DNA from: Bifidobacterium saimiriisciurei
GTDB lineage: Bacteria > Actinomycetota > Actinomycetes > Actinomycetales > Bifidobacteriaceae
Reading direction: 5' to 3'
Assembly (NCBI RefSeq): GCF_010667655.1
Contig: NZ_WHZU01000006.1
Location: forward strand, 99,602-163,601
DNA length: 64,000 bases
The translations under genes and the position numbers were made by a program. Below, piece by piece: positions 34,873-43,814 of this stretch. The notes beneath the pieces were generated by a model. The model worked only from the letters and a program-made list of their open reading frames with translations. It did no database searches and was not told the origin of the DNA. Each line of letters opens with the position of its first letter. Positions within the stretch are counted from its first letter, which is position 1.

Positions 34873-36282
34873 TCAATATTGCGATTTCAATAATTCCGTG
34901 CCGTGATTTTGTGGCAGGGAATCATGTCTGCCGTGGATTTGCGACTCCGTGCCAAGGGAACGCTCGTTGTCAGTCCCAACCGCCCAAATAAACAGCCAAA
35001 AGGCGGCGAACGCGTAGGCCTCGAATTGGCAGTAGAGGTATGCCAGCAGCACAAGCCAGCAGACGGTGTGTCGGTTCCACGCGTGATTGCGCGTGACCCA
35101 CGCGACAATCAGCGCAAACAGCACCGCGAGCGCCACGAGGCCGAATTCGGCGACGAACGTGGTGAAGAAACTCATGGTGAACGTGTCGGCCGGGGGATTG
35201 GCGAGCAGACGGATTTCGGAGTTCAACGCGACGCCACGGCTCTCATAATATTCCGCGGCGTAGGGGAATCCGCGGCGGATGGCGTCGGCGAGATTGCCGG
35301 CGCCGAAGCCGAACAGCCAGTGCACGGGGTCGTGCATGCCGGCGAGCATGGGCGCGAGCGTGAGGAACATACGTGACGATGTGGAAAAATCGCCGCTCAT
35401 TGCACCCTGCGCGGCGATGGCACGCAGCTGCGGTTGCAACGTGAATGCGGCGACGGCGGCCGTGATGGCCGTCGCGCCGGCGCCGATCGTCGCGGCGATC
35501 GAACGTTTCGTGCGTTGGAAGCGGAACGTGGCGACGAACCAGATGACCATGCATACGACGGTGTCGATGATGATTCTTCGCCCCGACTGCATGGCGATGG
35601 CGCCGCCGGCGAATCCGAGAATCAGCCACGGCAGGCGTTTATCGCGGGTGAGCCAGTATGAGGGCATGAGGATGCCGAACAGATGCACGCCGATATACGA
35701 GGGTTCGGCGAACAGGAACTGCGGCCGGACGGCGAAATACGGCCGTTCGATGACGTTGAAGAAGAACCGGTGAATCGCCTGGATGTTGAGATGATCGAGC
35801 TGGTTGGCGAACTGGATGACGCCGACGACGAACGCCGCCGAATACGCGGCGATGAGCGTCGTGACCATCGTACGGACGTTGAGGTGTTTGCCGTTGCGTG
35901 CGATGTCGAGGGCGAGGAGCGTGCTCAGGCCGGTCGCGACGGCGACGGCCGTGACGCCGGCCTGTCGCGGACGGATGCCGACGGTCGGCCAGTCGAAGAT
36001 CGATATCATGACGAGCAGGCCCGCGAATCCGATGAACGGGATGAACCGGCGGACGGTGCGGCTGGTGATTCGCGGATGCAGGCACGCGTTGAGCAATGTG
36101 TATACGAGGAACAACATTGGGGATATCGGCGTCCAGTACGGCATCGCGAATCCGAACCGCGTGCCGTCGACCGGCAGCAGCGCGAGACCTGCGAAGAAGA
36201 TGACGTCCGTCCAGTCGCGCAGGGCGGGGGAGTCACGCCGATCGTCGGCGGCCGGAAGACCGGCGGCCGACGACGTGGGCAT
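34873..36282 (-). CDS. O-antigen ligase / Wzy-type polymerase membrane protein
   Basis: 469 residues if ATG 36282 is used; ATG 36366, overlapping the phosphatase gene by 34 bases, is also possible, and neither has a clear RBS. There are about eleven membrane helices and a long extracytoplasmic loop near residues 315-390, the usual shape of Wzy/WaaL proteins. The FAEPSYIGVHLFG and GFGAGNLADAIRRGFP segments resemble the conserved helix and loop of this family. It could polymerise EPS units or attach chains. The last 25 residues (after GTDNERSLG) are hydrophilic and are encoded by the inverted-repeat region, so the native C-terminus may once have been shorter. It follows the phosphatase gene. 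Confidence 0.8.
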   Translation of the reverse strand: MPTSSAAGLPAADDRRDSPALRDWTDVIFFAGLALLPVDGTRFGFAMPYWTPISPMLFLVYTLLNACLHPRITSRTVRRFIPFIGFAGLLVMISIFDWPTVGIRPRQAGVTAVAVATGLSTLLALDIARNGKHLNVRTMVTTLIAAYSAAFVVGVIQFANQLDHLNIQAIHRFFFNVIERPYFAVRPQFLFAEPSYIGVHLFGILMPSYWLTRDKRLPWLILGFAGGAIAMQSGRRIIIDTVVCMVIWFVATFRFQRTKRSIAATIGAGATAITAAVAAFTLQPQLRAIAAQGAMSGDFSTSSRMFLTLAPMLAGMHDPVHWLFGFGAGNLADAIRRGFPYAAEYYESRGVALNSEIRLLANPPADTFTMSFFTTFVAEFGLVALAVLFALIVAWVTRNHAWNRHTVCWLVLLAYLYCQFEAYAFAAFWLFIWAVGTDNERSLGTESQIHGRHDSLPQNHGTELLKSQY

Positions 36283-36332
36283 CGTCGGCGGTGCGGGCGG
36301 ATTAAGCAGGGGCTTTCCGTCCGTCGCTCCCG

Positions 36333-37007
36333 TTACGGCAGGATGCTGACGATGTCGTTCACGCATTGGCGGATGGCGTCGTAGGCGTTGCGATAGTCGT
36401 TGAGGGACCGATGATACGGGTCGGGGATGCCTGCGGCGGGAGTCAGGCCCGGGCGCAGGAACGGGGCGTTGCGCATCACCGTGAGCAGACGCGATGCCGC
36501 GTCGTCGGCCACGATGGCCGTGGACTCGCCGTCTTTGGCATCGGCGTCTCCGATGCCGTCGCCGCCGAACGTGGCGGGCCGGTCGAAATCGCCGCGCTTG
36601 GCGGCCGCCAGACACAGCTCGGCGAACTCGGTGATCAGGAACGTGGAACGCACCAGCGACGGGTTCTCGATGAGCACCTCGTCGATGTGGTCATGCTCGA
36701 AGCACAGCACCAGCACGTTCGTGCCGGCGCAGCGCGCATATGGGGTGTTGTAGAACGGCGTGGACTCGTGCAGCGACGCATCGATGCCGCTGCGGCCGGC
36801 ATCGGCGGCGTCGAAGCTTTCGTCGAGCAGATTCAGGCAGGTCTCGTCCATCGGACGGGGCGGCAGACGCAGCAGTCCGGCGCTGGAGACGGAGATGCCC
36901 TCGCCTTCGATGTCGCTGACGCCGCGGCGGCGCAGCGCATCGCGCAGCATGTACTCCGCCATGGGGGAGCGGCAGACGTTGCCGGAACAGACCATCAGAA
37001 CGTGCAT
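36333..37007 (-). CDS. Low-molecular-weight protein-tyrosine phosphatase (Wzb-like)
   Basis: 224 residues. The N-terminal active-site loop VCSGNVCRSPMAE contains the C-x5-R-S/T motif (Cys at residue 7, Arg at 13), and the general acid appears in DPYHRS near residue 200. It is longer than usual (typically 150 to 165) owing to inserts, including a variable stretch around residues 140-180 rich in Gly/Asp. GAGAGGAATTCC before ATG supplies the RBS. Such phosphatases remove phosphate from the tyrosine cluster of BY-kinases; the kinase at 19249 is the obvious partner. Its stop is about 50 bases before the Wzy/ligase start, so both are likely co-transcribed on the minus strand. Confidence 0.9.
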   Translation of the reverse strand: MHVLMVCSGNVCRSPMAEYMLRDALRRRGVSDIEGEGISVSSAGLLRLPPRPMDETCLNLLDESFDAADAGRSGIDASLHESTPFYNTPYARCAGTNVLVLCFEHDHIDEVLIENPSLVRSTFLITEFAELCLAAAKRGDFDRPATFGGDGIGDADAKDGESTAIVADDAASRLLTVMRNAPFLRPGLTPAAGIPDPYHRSLNDYRNAYDAIRQCVNDIVSILP

Positions 37008-37058
37008 GGAATTCCTCTCGGGAAGATTTGTGTATGACTATGTCTTGCGTTGTGCAAT

Positions 37059-37096
37059 AAAAAACGGAGGTGAGAGTGTATCACTCCCACCTCCGT
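37059..37096 (-). terminator. Rho-independent terminator after the LSKTG surface protein gene
   Basis: On the minus strand ACGGAGGTGGGAGT pairs with its complement (one G-U step) around a 5-base loop and is followed by TTTTTT. It lies downstream of the surface protein gene ending at 37188. Confidence 0.9.
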
Positions 37097-37187
37097 GTGG
37101 ACAAACTCGAGGTTTGTTTGAGTTTTAAATTTTACGTCGAATCACATTATCGCATTGCGCCCGGCCGCTCCGATTGCGCGGCGCGGA

Positions 37188-37970
37188 TCAGCGCTGGATG
37201 CGGCGGCGCGCGGCGAACACGCCGGCGGCGACCAGGGCGATCGCCGCGATGGCCACGATGTACGGCAGCATGACGGTGCCGGTCTTGCTCAGCGTGGACT
37301 TGCCGGTCGTGCCGGCGGCGTTCGTATCCTCGGTGCCGCCCTCGCCGGTCTTCGGCAGGTTGGCGGAGGCGGAGTACAGCACGCCCGACAGGCCCGATGC
37401 GCGCAGCTGCGAAAGTTGGGCGGCGGTCAGCTTGGCGCCGCCGTTGTCGATCTTCACGGGGCTGAGGAACACATCGTACTTGAGCTCGCCGCCCTGGGAG
37501 AGGGCCTTCTGGGTGAGCTTGAAGATGAACGTGATGGAGTTGGCGTCCTTCGTGACTTGGCCGGCGTAGAAGTAGGCGGCGTTGCTGGTGTCGGCGACGG
37601 TGCGCACGGCGGCGGGGGCTGCTGCAATCTCGGCGGCCTCGTCGGCGGTGTAGTAGGCGCCGTCCGAGAATTCGGGGGTGTCGGTGTTGGTCTCGACGTC
37701 GGCCGCGGCGCGGGTGGAGCCCTGCGGGGTCACGGCGGAGACCAGCGTGCCGTCCACGCGCACGTAGGCGTAGGCCACGCCGTCCGCGTTGGAGTACCGG
37801 GCGATGTCGTTGGCGCTGAACGTCGCCGTGCCGGTGGCGGCGTTGCCGTTGATGACGATGTCGGCGCCGTAGCCCGCCGCGGAGGCGGCCGGGGCGAATC
37901 CGACGAAGGCGGCGACTGCCGCGATCAGTGCGATCAGCGTCGCGAAGCGCTTGGAGTTCGTGGTGGTCAT
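37188..37970 (-). CDS. Secreted LPXTG-like surface protein
   Basis: 260 residues with a signal peptide (basic start, hydrophobic 9-30, cleavage after ASA near 32). The mature part is Ala/Thr-rich with no recognised enzyme motif; its beta-strand pattern (DIVINGN...TFSANDIARYSN) suggests a small extracellular domain. Near the C-terminus is LPKTG (205-209), and 22 residues later LSKTG followed by a hydrophobic helix and RRRIQR, a complete sorting signal in which S replaces P. The more usual LPKTG lies too far from the helix to be the working signal. The protein is probably fixed to the wall by a sortase (class E-type signals in actinobacteria often vary here). No partner gene is adjacent. Confidence 0.8.
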   Translation of the reverse strand: MTTTNSKRFATLIALIAAVAAFVGFAPAASAAGYGADIVINGNAATGTATFSANDIARYSNADGVAYAYVRVDGTLVSAVTPQGSTRAAADVETNTDTPEFSDGAYYTADEAAEIAAAPAAVRTVADTSNAAYFYAGQVTKDANSITFIFKLTQKALSQGGELKYDVFLSPVKIDNGGAKLTAAQLSQLRASGLSGVLYSASANLPKTGEGGTEDTNAAGTTGKSTLSKTGTVMLPYIVAIAAIALVAAGVFAARRRIQR

Positions 37971-38307
37971 TGTTGTCCCTTCATCACAGTCTGCGATCCG
38001 GCGTTGTCTCTCTCCGCCGGCAGTACCTTACACATGTGCAACCAAGTGGTCAGTATACACCCCCGTAAGGTCTAATGATTTACGGGTAGATGTCGGCTGT
38101 CGGGGGTAATCGACGTGGAGGGCGGTGACGATGAACGAAGGCCGGGATGTGAGCGCTAACCTATGTATTTCGAAGCAATGACGCGGAAACCGCAGCCAAA
38201 AGAAAAACGTCGTATATGCACGGGGGTGCATATACGACGATTTCGATGAAAATCAACGTCTTTATGGGGGTATATCCCGACGGGGTGTTTGGCTGCGTTG
38301 AAGGCGT
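37971..38307. other. Divergent-to-terminator gap containing a surface-gene promoter region and a strong minus-strand terminator
   Basis: No gene is seen. The minus strand carries CGGGGGTGTATACTG (38051-38065), where TATACT could be the -10 box for the surface protein gene at 37188; no good -35 is visible. GGGGGTAT occurs again at 38266. The segment 38201-38239 is the terminator listed separately. Confidence 0.5.
38201..38239 (-). terminator. Rho-independent terminator after the glutamine amidotransferase gene
   Basis: CGTCGTATATGCAC (38208-38221) pairs perfectly over 14 bp with 38226-38239 around a GGGG loop. Read on the minus strand it is followed by TTTTTC, as expected for the amidotransferase gene ending at 38308. 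Confidence 0.93.
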
Positions 38308-39030
38308 TCAGCCGTTCAGCGACTTCGCGTACGATGCGCAGCGGGCCGCGAAGCCGGAGAACACGGACTCGGCCAACGGCTGCAGACGCGGATTATATTC
38401 CGCGAAATCGTCTCGAAGCTTGGACAACTCCGACTTCTTCATGCCCTCGACCATCTCCGGCGTGCTCAGCCACTCCTCGAACAGCGGGGCCGTCACCTCA
38501 AGATGGAACTGCATGCCCAGCGCCGAACCCACGCGGAACGCCTGGTTCTTCGTCAGCGGGGAATGCGCGAGCAGCTGGCCGCCCTCGGGCAGGCCGACCA
38601 CGTCGTTATGCCAATGCAGAACGGTGAGTTCCTTCGCCCACATCGAGAAATAATCATGACGATCGACGCGCTTGATGGGGCCGAAGCCGATTTCCGGCGC
38701 CTTGCCCGACTTCAGTTTGGCGCCCAACGCCGTGGCGATGATCTGATGGCCGAGGCACACGCCCAGCACCGGCTTGCCTACGGCGATAGCAGCCTTCGCG
38801 ATCTTGCCCTCGGCCTTGAGGCCGGGATACTTGTCGAAATCCGTGGCGCCCATCGGACCGCCCATGATCACCACGCCGGCCACCTCGTTGAAATCAGGCA
38901 GATCGGGTTTCTTCTTCTTCGCGATGTTGAGGACCTGGGACGGGACGTCCATCTCATCGAGATTATCGAGGATACGACCGGGCTTCTCCCAGTCGACATG
39001 CTGAAAAATCAAAACCTGTGCCTTCGCCAT
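38308..39030 (-). CDS. Class I glutamine amidotransferase-domain protein (GMP synthase-like)
   Basis: 240 residues from ATG 39030 with AGAAGG upstream. The amidotransferase triad is visible: Cys in GVCLGHQI (near residue 91), His and Glu in MQFHLEV (near 177-179). VVIMGGPMGATD supplies the oxyanion-hole glycines. Stand-alone proteins of this kind (often labelled GMP synthase-like) release ammonia from glutamine or related gamma-glutamyl compounds; the partner synthase or true substrate is not evident here. A very long open frame continues upstream on this strand through cysS, but that is composition, not coding. A good terminator follows. Confidence 0.9.
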   Translation of the reverse strand: MAKAQVLIFQHVDWEKPGRILDNLDEMDVPSQVLNIAKKKKPDLPDFNEVAGVVIMGGPMGATDFDKYPGLKAEGKIAKAAIAVGKPVLGVCLGHQIIATALGAKLKSGKAPEIGFGPIKRVDRHDYFSMWAKELTVLHWHNDVVGLPEGGQLLAHSPLTKNQAFRVGSALGMQFHLEVTAPLFEEWLSTPEMVEGMKKSELSKLRDDFAEYNPRLQPLAESVFSGFAARCASYAKSLNG

Positions 39031-39222
39031 ACCTTCTATTGTGACACCGAACGGCGGACTATCGCGGCAGTACGGCCGATTTCCCGTGTAACGCCTTGAT
39101 GAACGACCGGACGGGGCATTGCGGGCCGGTTGGGAAAGGCTAAAGAAAACGGTTATGACGAGGATGCGGAAAGTGGTGTGCCGATGCTTGCCTATGTCGG
39201 ACATCACGCATATTCTCGAATT

Positions 39223-40821
39223 ATGACTAGCACCCCAAAACCGCTTGATTTCAACGATTCCGTGGCAAGCAACCTGCGTTTGTACGACACCGCGACCCAT
39301 AGCATCGCGCCCTTCGAGTCGATTCATCCCGGCGAGGTGGGCATCTACGTGTGCGGCGCCACCGTGCAGAGCTCCCCGCACGTCGGCCACATCCGCGCCG
39401 CCGTGGCGTTCGACGTCGTACGCCGCTGGCTGCTGCGACTGGGCTACAAGGTGACGTTCGTGCGCAACGTGACCGACATCGACGACAAGATCCTCGACAA
39501 GGCCCGTGCCGCCGGCCAGCGCTGGTGGGAGCGCGCCTACATCTACGAGCGCGAGTTCACCGAGGCGTACGAGACGCTCGGCGTACTGCCGCCCACCTAC
39601 GAGCCGCGCGCCACCGGCCACATGCTCGATATGATCGACCTCATCCAGCGCATCATCGACAACGGCCACGCCTACGTCGTGCCCGGCCCCGACGGCAAGC
39701 CCAGCGGCAACGTGTACTTCGACGTGGCCAGCTGGCCGCGCTACGGCGAGCTGACGCACCAGGAGACCGGCACCAAGCCCGCCGCCGACGAGGCCGCCGC
39801 CGTGGCCGACCGCATGGGCCCCAGCGTCGACGCCACCGGCCCCGACAAGTACAATCCGGTCGACGCCGCCGACGCCTCGCCCGACAAGCGCGACCCGCGC
39901 GACTTCGCCCTGTGGAAGGCCCCCAAGGACACCGATCCGCTCGACGCCCGCTGGGTGACGCCGTTCGGCGTGGGCCGTCCCGGATGGCACCTCGAATGCT
40001 CCGCCATGAGCCACCGCTACCTCGGCGACGACTTCGACATCCACGGCGGCGGCCTCGACCTGCGCTTCCCCCACCACGAGAACGAGACCGCACAGTCCCG
40101 CGCCGCCGGCTGGGGATTCGCCCACCACTGGATGCACTCCGCATGGGTGACGCAGAAGGGCGAGAAGATGAGCAAGTCGCTCGGCAACGGCCTCTCCGTG
40201 CCCACCGTGCTTGCGGAACACAGCGCCTGGGTCGTGCGCTACGCGCTCGCCTCCGTGCAGTACCGCTCCATGCTTGAGTGGGGCGATCAGACGCTCAACG
40301 AGGCACAGGCCGCCTACGACCGCGTCGCCAACTTCATCGAACGCGCCGGCGGCGTGATCGGCGAACAGCCCTCGCGCGACGAGATCCAGAGCGTCGGCGC
40401 CGGCGACCTGCCGCAGGACTTCGTGGCCGCCATGAACGACGACATCAACGTGGCCGGGGCCGTCGCCGCCGTGTTCAGCGCCGTGCGCGCCGGCAACACG
40501 CTGCTTTCCAAGCTCGAGGACGCCGCCGACACCGACGCCGCCCGCGCCGACATCCGCAGCCGACTCGTCTCCGTGCGCGCCATGCTCGACACCCTCGGCC
40601 TCGATCCGCTCGCCGAGGAATGGTCGGCCGGCGGTTCCGACGGTGAGGGCAACAAGGAGCACGATGTGCTCGACGCGCTCATCTCCGAGCAGCTCGATGC
40701 GCGCGCCGCTGCCCGCAAGAACAAGGACTACGCCAAGGCCGACGCCATCCGTGACGCCCTCGCCGCCGCCGGCGTGGCGATCGAGGACACCGCTTCGGGC
40801 TCGACCTGGTCGCTGAAATAA
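39223..40821 (+). CDS. cysS: Cysteinyl-tRNA synthetase
   Basis: 532 residues from ATG 39223 ([14 protein letters not shown]); a longer frame from 39130 lacks support. Class I synthetase signatures are present: [15 protein letters not shown], with the zinc-binding Cys44 and the HIGH-type HVGH (53-56), DIDDKIL, the zinc ligands around WHLECSAM, and KMSKS at 315-319. An insert near residues 195-220 ([16 protein letters not shown]) is Ala/Asp-rich and common in actinobacterial CysS. The enzyme charges tRNA-Cys. It is transcribed alone and ends at a strong bidirectional terminator. The call is secure; a MshC-type ligase is unlikely because the C-terminal anticodon domain ([19 protein letters not shown]) is complete. 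Confidence 0.96.
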   Translation: MTSTPKPLDFNDSVASNLRLYDTATHSIAPFESIHPGEVGIYVCGATVQSSPHVGHIRAAVAFDVVRRWLLRLGYKVTFVRNVTDIDDKILDKARAAGQRWWERAYIYEREFTEAYETLGVLPPTYEPRATGHMLDMIDLIQRIIDNGHAYVVPGPDGKPSGNVYFDVASWPRYGELTHQETGTKPAADEAAAVADRMGPSVDATGPDKYNPVDAADASPDKRDPRDFALWKAPKDTDPLDARWVTPFGVGRPGWHLECSAMSHRYLGDDFDIHGGGLDLRFPHHENETAQSRAAGWGFAHHWMHSAWVTQKGEKMSKSLGNGLSVPTVLAEHSAWVVRYALASVQYRSMLEWGDQTLNEAQAAYDRVANFIERAGGVIGEQPSRDEIQSVGAGDLPQDFVAAMNDDINVAGAVAAVFSAVRAGNTLLSKLEDAADTDAARADIRSRLVSVRAMLDTLGLDPLAEEWSAGGSDGEGNKEHDVLDALISEQLDARAAARKNKDYAKADAIRDALAAAGVAIEDTASGSTWSLK

Positions 40822-40907
40822 CCGAACGACAGGGCATCATCGGGCGTGGCGGTGGATTCGTGCACGCAGTGAATGATGAGTGAAGGGGAAATTCGGCCTC
40901 GAATATG

Positions 40908-40963
40908 AAAAAGGTCTTGTGAAGTGGTTTCCGATGTGTGGAACCACTCCACAAGACCTTTTT
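40908..40963. terminator. Bidirectional terminator between cysS and a surface protein gene
   Basis: AAAAAGGTCTTGT...GTGGTT pairs with GGAACCAC...ACAAGACCTTTTT around a 7-base loop, with A-runs on one side and T-runs on the other. Convergent genes cysS (+) and the beta-helix protein (-) both end into it. Confidence 0.93.
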
Positions 40964-41034
40964 GCTATATCGTGAACTCTCCCTTCGTCACACCGCTAGG
41001 CGCAACGTCTCCCCTGTCGGCGTTGGGAAAGGTG

Positions 41035-43593
41035 TCACGCCTTGCGACGGCGGACGGCGATGGTGATGCCGCCGGCGGCGAGCAGGGCGATGGCGACCGC
41101 GGAGATGCCGGCGATGGCGGTGCCGGTCTTGCCCAGTCGGTTCGCGTTCGTGCCGTTCGCGTTATTGCCCGTGGTGGTCGTCGGGTTGCTCGACGGAGTC
41201 GTCGGCTTGGCGCTCGGCTTGGCCGCGCCGCCGTTGTCCGAAGGCTTGTCGCTCGGCTCCGGGTTCGGCGCCGGCTCCTCGGCCTTCGTCAGCGTGACGG
41301 TGGCGGTCTCGGTCAGCGTGGTGATCGTGGCCTCGGTCGCGCCTTCCTTGACGGCGTTGAACTTCAGCTCGAAATCACCGGTGCGGCCGGCCTTGATGGC
41401 CTCGTTGATCGCGGCGAGCTGCTGCTCGTCGGCCGAAATCGTATAGCCTTCGACGTTGACGGACGGGGCGACCAGCGTGGTGATGGCGTCGGCGGTCAGC
41501 TCGCCCTTGGCGACGTCGTGCTTCACGGACGTCGTGCCGAGCGTCAGCACGGCCTTCTTCACGCCGAACGTGCCGTCCTCGTTGGTCGTCAGTCCGGAGC
41601 TCTTGATGATGTACTTGGCCTCGGGCTTCACGCCGGCGTACGTGCCGCCGGAGATCGTCACGTTCTCGGAGCCCTGGCTCGGGCCGGAGGCCGCCGGCAG
41701 CACGACGACCTTCTGGCTGCCGGTCAGCGTGAACTCGCCGCCGGTGATCGTGGCCACGCCGTCCTCGGAGCCCTTGTAGACCTTGCCGTTCAGCAGGATG
41801 CCGCTTGCGGAGTCGGCCGGGTCGAACGAACCGCCGTTGATGGTCAGGTGATGCCAGTTGAGCACCGCGTCGGAGGCGCCGTTCTTGAACGTGCCGCCGT
41901 TGATGGTCATGTCGCCGTAGGAGTCGTTCTTCACGTAACGGCCACCGTCGAACGTGCCGCCGTTGATGACCATGGTGGCGTTCTTGCCGTTCGCGGGCTT
42001 GCCGGAGTAGTAGCCGTTGTCGATGAGGCTGGAGTAGCCGGCGGGCTTGCCGTCGGAGAGCAGCAGCTCCACGGTGGTGCCGTCGTTGATGGTCATGTCG
42101 CCGTGATTGAGAATCGTGTAGAAGGTGTTGTCCGCGGTGCCGGTCTCCTTGGAGCGCTTGAACTTGCCGCCGTCGAGCGTGGCCGTGGCGCCTTCCTCGT
42201 TGTAGAGGGCCGCCTTCTGATGTGTCACGTTGTCGATGACGCCGGTCTTCTTGGCGGAGGAGTCCTTGACGGTCAGCGTGCCCTTGTTGGTGATGGTGTG
42301 GCCGGCCTTGTTGGTCAGTGTGAAGCCGGCCAGGTCGATTGTGACGGTCTTGCCGGCCGGAATCGTCACGTCCTCGGTCACGTTCTGCAGCAGCTTGACG
42401 GTGGTCGCGCCGGTCTCGATGGCCTTGGCGACGGAGGAGTAGGCCTTCCCGTCCTGGTTGACGGCGTACGTGGTGTTGCCGTTGTAGGCGTACTGCGTGT
42501 TCTTGCCGAAGGTGTTGCCGTCGACGGTCAGGCCGCCTTCGGTGACGTAGCTGCCCATCAGCACGCCGGCGAACGCATCAAGCGTGTTGTTCGTGACCTT
42601 CAGACCGTCGTTCGGTCCCTGGCTCGGCCAGACGCTGTAGGAGACGGCGGCGTAGCCTTCGACCGTGTTGTCGTCGATGACCGTGTTCTTGGTGGCGGTC
42701 ACCGCAAAGGCGTAGGTCCTCGACGTGTCGGCCGCGAGACCGGTACCGTTCTTGACGGTGTTGCCGGAGATCGTCGTGTCGGTGATGCCGTAGGAGCCGG
42801 CGGCGGTGTTGCCGTTGCCGACGACGAACATCATCGAACCAGACTTGCCCTCGCCCGAGATCGGGCCGGACGTCACCGTGTTGTCCGTGATCTTGGTGCC
42901 GGTGATCGGAAGCGTGCCGTTGCCGACGATGTTCACGCCGACGCCGGAATTGTTGACGACCTGACCGAGCTTGAACGTGTTCTTGTTGATTACGGTGCCG
43001 TTCGCGCCGTTCTCCAGCCACACCGAGCTGGGCTGCCAGTCCTTGTTCTGGGAGGCGCCCTTCGCCGGGTCGCCGGCCGCGATCTCGAACGTATTGCCGG
43101 TGATGGTCACGTCGGCGGCCTTGCCGCTGACGATGAGGTTCTGCGCGTTCTTGTTCGTGGCGGGATCGAGCTTGAACGTCATGTTCTTCACGGTCGCCTT
43201 GGAAGCGTTGATGCGCAGCGAGCCGGAGAACACCACGCCCTTGGCGGCCGTGACGGTGATGCCCTCATAGGTGTCGGCGACCGACAGGCTCGCGTCGGTG
43301 GATTCGTTGATGGTGACCGTCTTGTCGTCGGCCTTGGCGGCCGCGGCAAGCGCGTCGGCGAACGTATCGAAGTCCTTGCCGTCGGCGGTGAACGCGCCGG
43401 CCGAGGCCTTCGTGCTCGCGGCCACGGTCGTTGTGGTCGCGCCGTCTGTCGCCGCGTTTGCGGAAACGGGGGAGATGAAGGGTGCCGCCATGGCGACGGC
43501 GGCCATGCCGGCGATCGCCATGCGCACGAGGCCGCCCTTCACGGCCCGTGCGTTTAATGAGTCCAATGATGTGGAGAAGTCACGTTGTGTCAT
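41035..43593 (-). CDS. Large secreted beta-helix surface protein with LGKTG sorting signal
   Basis: 852 residues from ATG 43593, with GAAGGAG seven bases upstream. A signal peptide (hydrophobic 20-45, cleavage near ANA) leads to a right-handed beta-helix region (about 95-330) made of repeats such as VTITGNTFEI, INKNTFKLGQ and ISGNTVKNG. A second set of Gly-rich repeats (about 500-640) reads MTINGGTFKNG / MVINGGTFDGG / ITGGEFT. A Pro/Ser/Thr spacer (about 775-815) precedes LGKTG at 820, a hydrophobic helix and RRRKA, a sortase signal with G in place of P. Beta-helix wall proteins often bind or cut polysaccharides; no catalytic residues are recognised, so adhesion is the likelier role. Confidence 0.87.
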   Translation of the reverse strand: MTQRDFSTSLDSLNARAVKGGLVRMAIAGMAAVAMAAPFISPVSANAATDGATTTTVAASTKASAGAFTADGKDFDTFADALAAAAKADDKTVTINESTDASLSVADTYEGITVTAAKGVVFSGSLRINASKATVKNMTFKLDPATNKNAQNLIVSGKAADVTITGNTFEIAAGDPAKGASQNKDWQPSSVWLENGANGTVINKNTFKLGQVVNNSGVGVNIVGNGTLPITGTKITDNTVTSGPISGEGKSGSMMFVVGNGNTAAGSYGITDTTISGNTVKNGTGLAADTSRTYAFAVTATKNTVIDDNTVEGYAAVSYSVWPSQGPNDGLKVTNNTLDAFAGVLMGSYVTEGGLTVDGNTFGKNTQYAYNGNTTYAVNQDGKAYSSVAKAIETGATTVKLLQNVTEDVTIPAGKTVTIDLAGFTLTNKAGHTITNKGTLTVKDSSAKKTGVIDNVTHQKAALYNEEGATATLDGGKFKRSKETGTADNTFYTILNHGDMTINDGTTVELLLSDGKPAGYSSLIDNGYYSGKPANGKNATMVINGGTFDGGRYVKNDSYGDMTINGGTFKNGASDAVLNWHHLTINGGSFDPADSASGILLNGKVYKGSEDGVATITGGEFTLTGSQKVVVLPAASGPSQGSENVTISGGTYAGVKPEAKYIIKSSGLTTNEDGTFGVKKAVLTLGTTSVKHDVAKGELTADAITTLVAPSVNVEGYTISADEQQLAAINEAIKAGRTGDFELKFNAVKEGATEATITTLTETATVTLTKAEEPAPNPEPSDKPSDNGGAAKPSAKPTTPSSNPTTTTGNNANGTNANRLGKTGTAIAGISAVAIALLAAGGITIAVRRRKA

Positions 43594-43651
43594 TTCGCTC
43601 CTTCGCTTTCCCCTTGCCGTCTGTATTTCATCAGGCACTATCCACCAGTCT

Positions 43652-43685
43652 ATACCCCCTTTTGGATTGTATGGAAAATACCCCC
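43652..43685 (-). promoter_or_regulatory. Paired GGGGGTAT motifs upstream of the beta-helix gene
   Basis: AGGGGGTAT occurs twice on the minus strand, 26 bp apart, about 60-90 bases before the beta-helix start. The downstream copy runs into TATAGACT, a possible -10 element. The same octamer precedes other envelope genes in the window. Confidence 0.45.
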
Positions 43686-43814
43686 TGAGCCGCTGGGGGA
43701 ACATGGGAAGGAAGCGTTCACATCCGCGCCATCACGGACGTATGCATGCCATATCGCGGCCATCCCGATGCCGTACACTGGGAAAACGATGGGATTCAAC
43801 CGGAAAGGAACGGC

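Noticed and set aside
38308..40662. One 784-codon minus-strand gene including the amidotransferase
   Set aside because: The extra 5' part is the antisense of cysS, kept open by high GC; the amidotransferase has its own start at 39030.
40924..43557. 877-codon plus-strand frame opposite the beta-helix gene
   Set aside because: Its Val/Gly/Arg-rich translation is the mirror of the true minus-strand gene, which has a signal peptide, repeats and a sorting signal.
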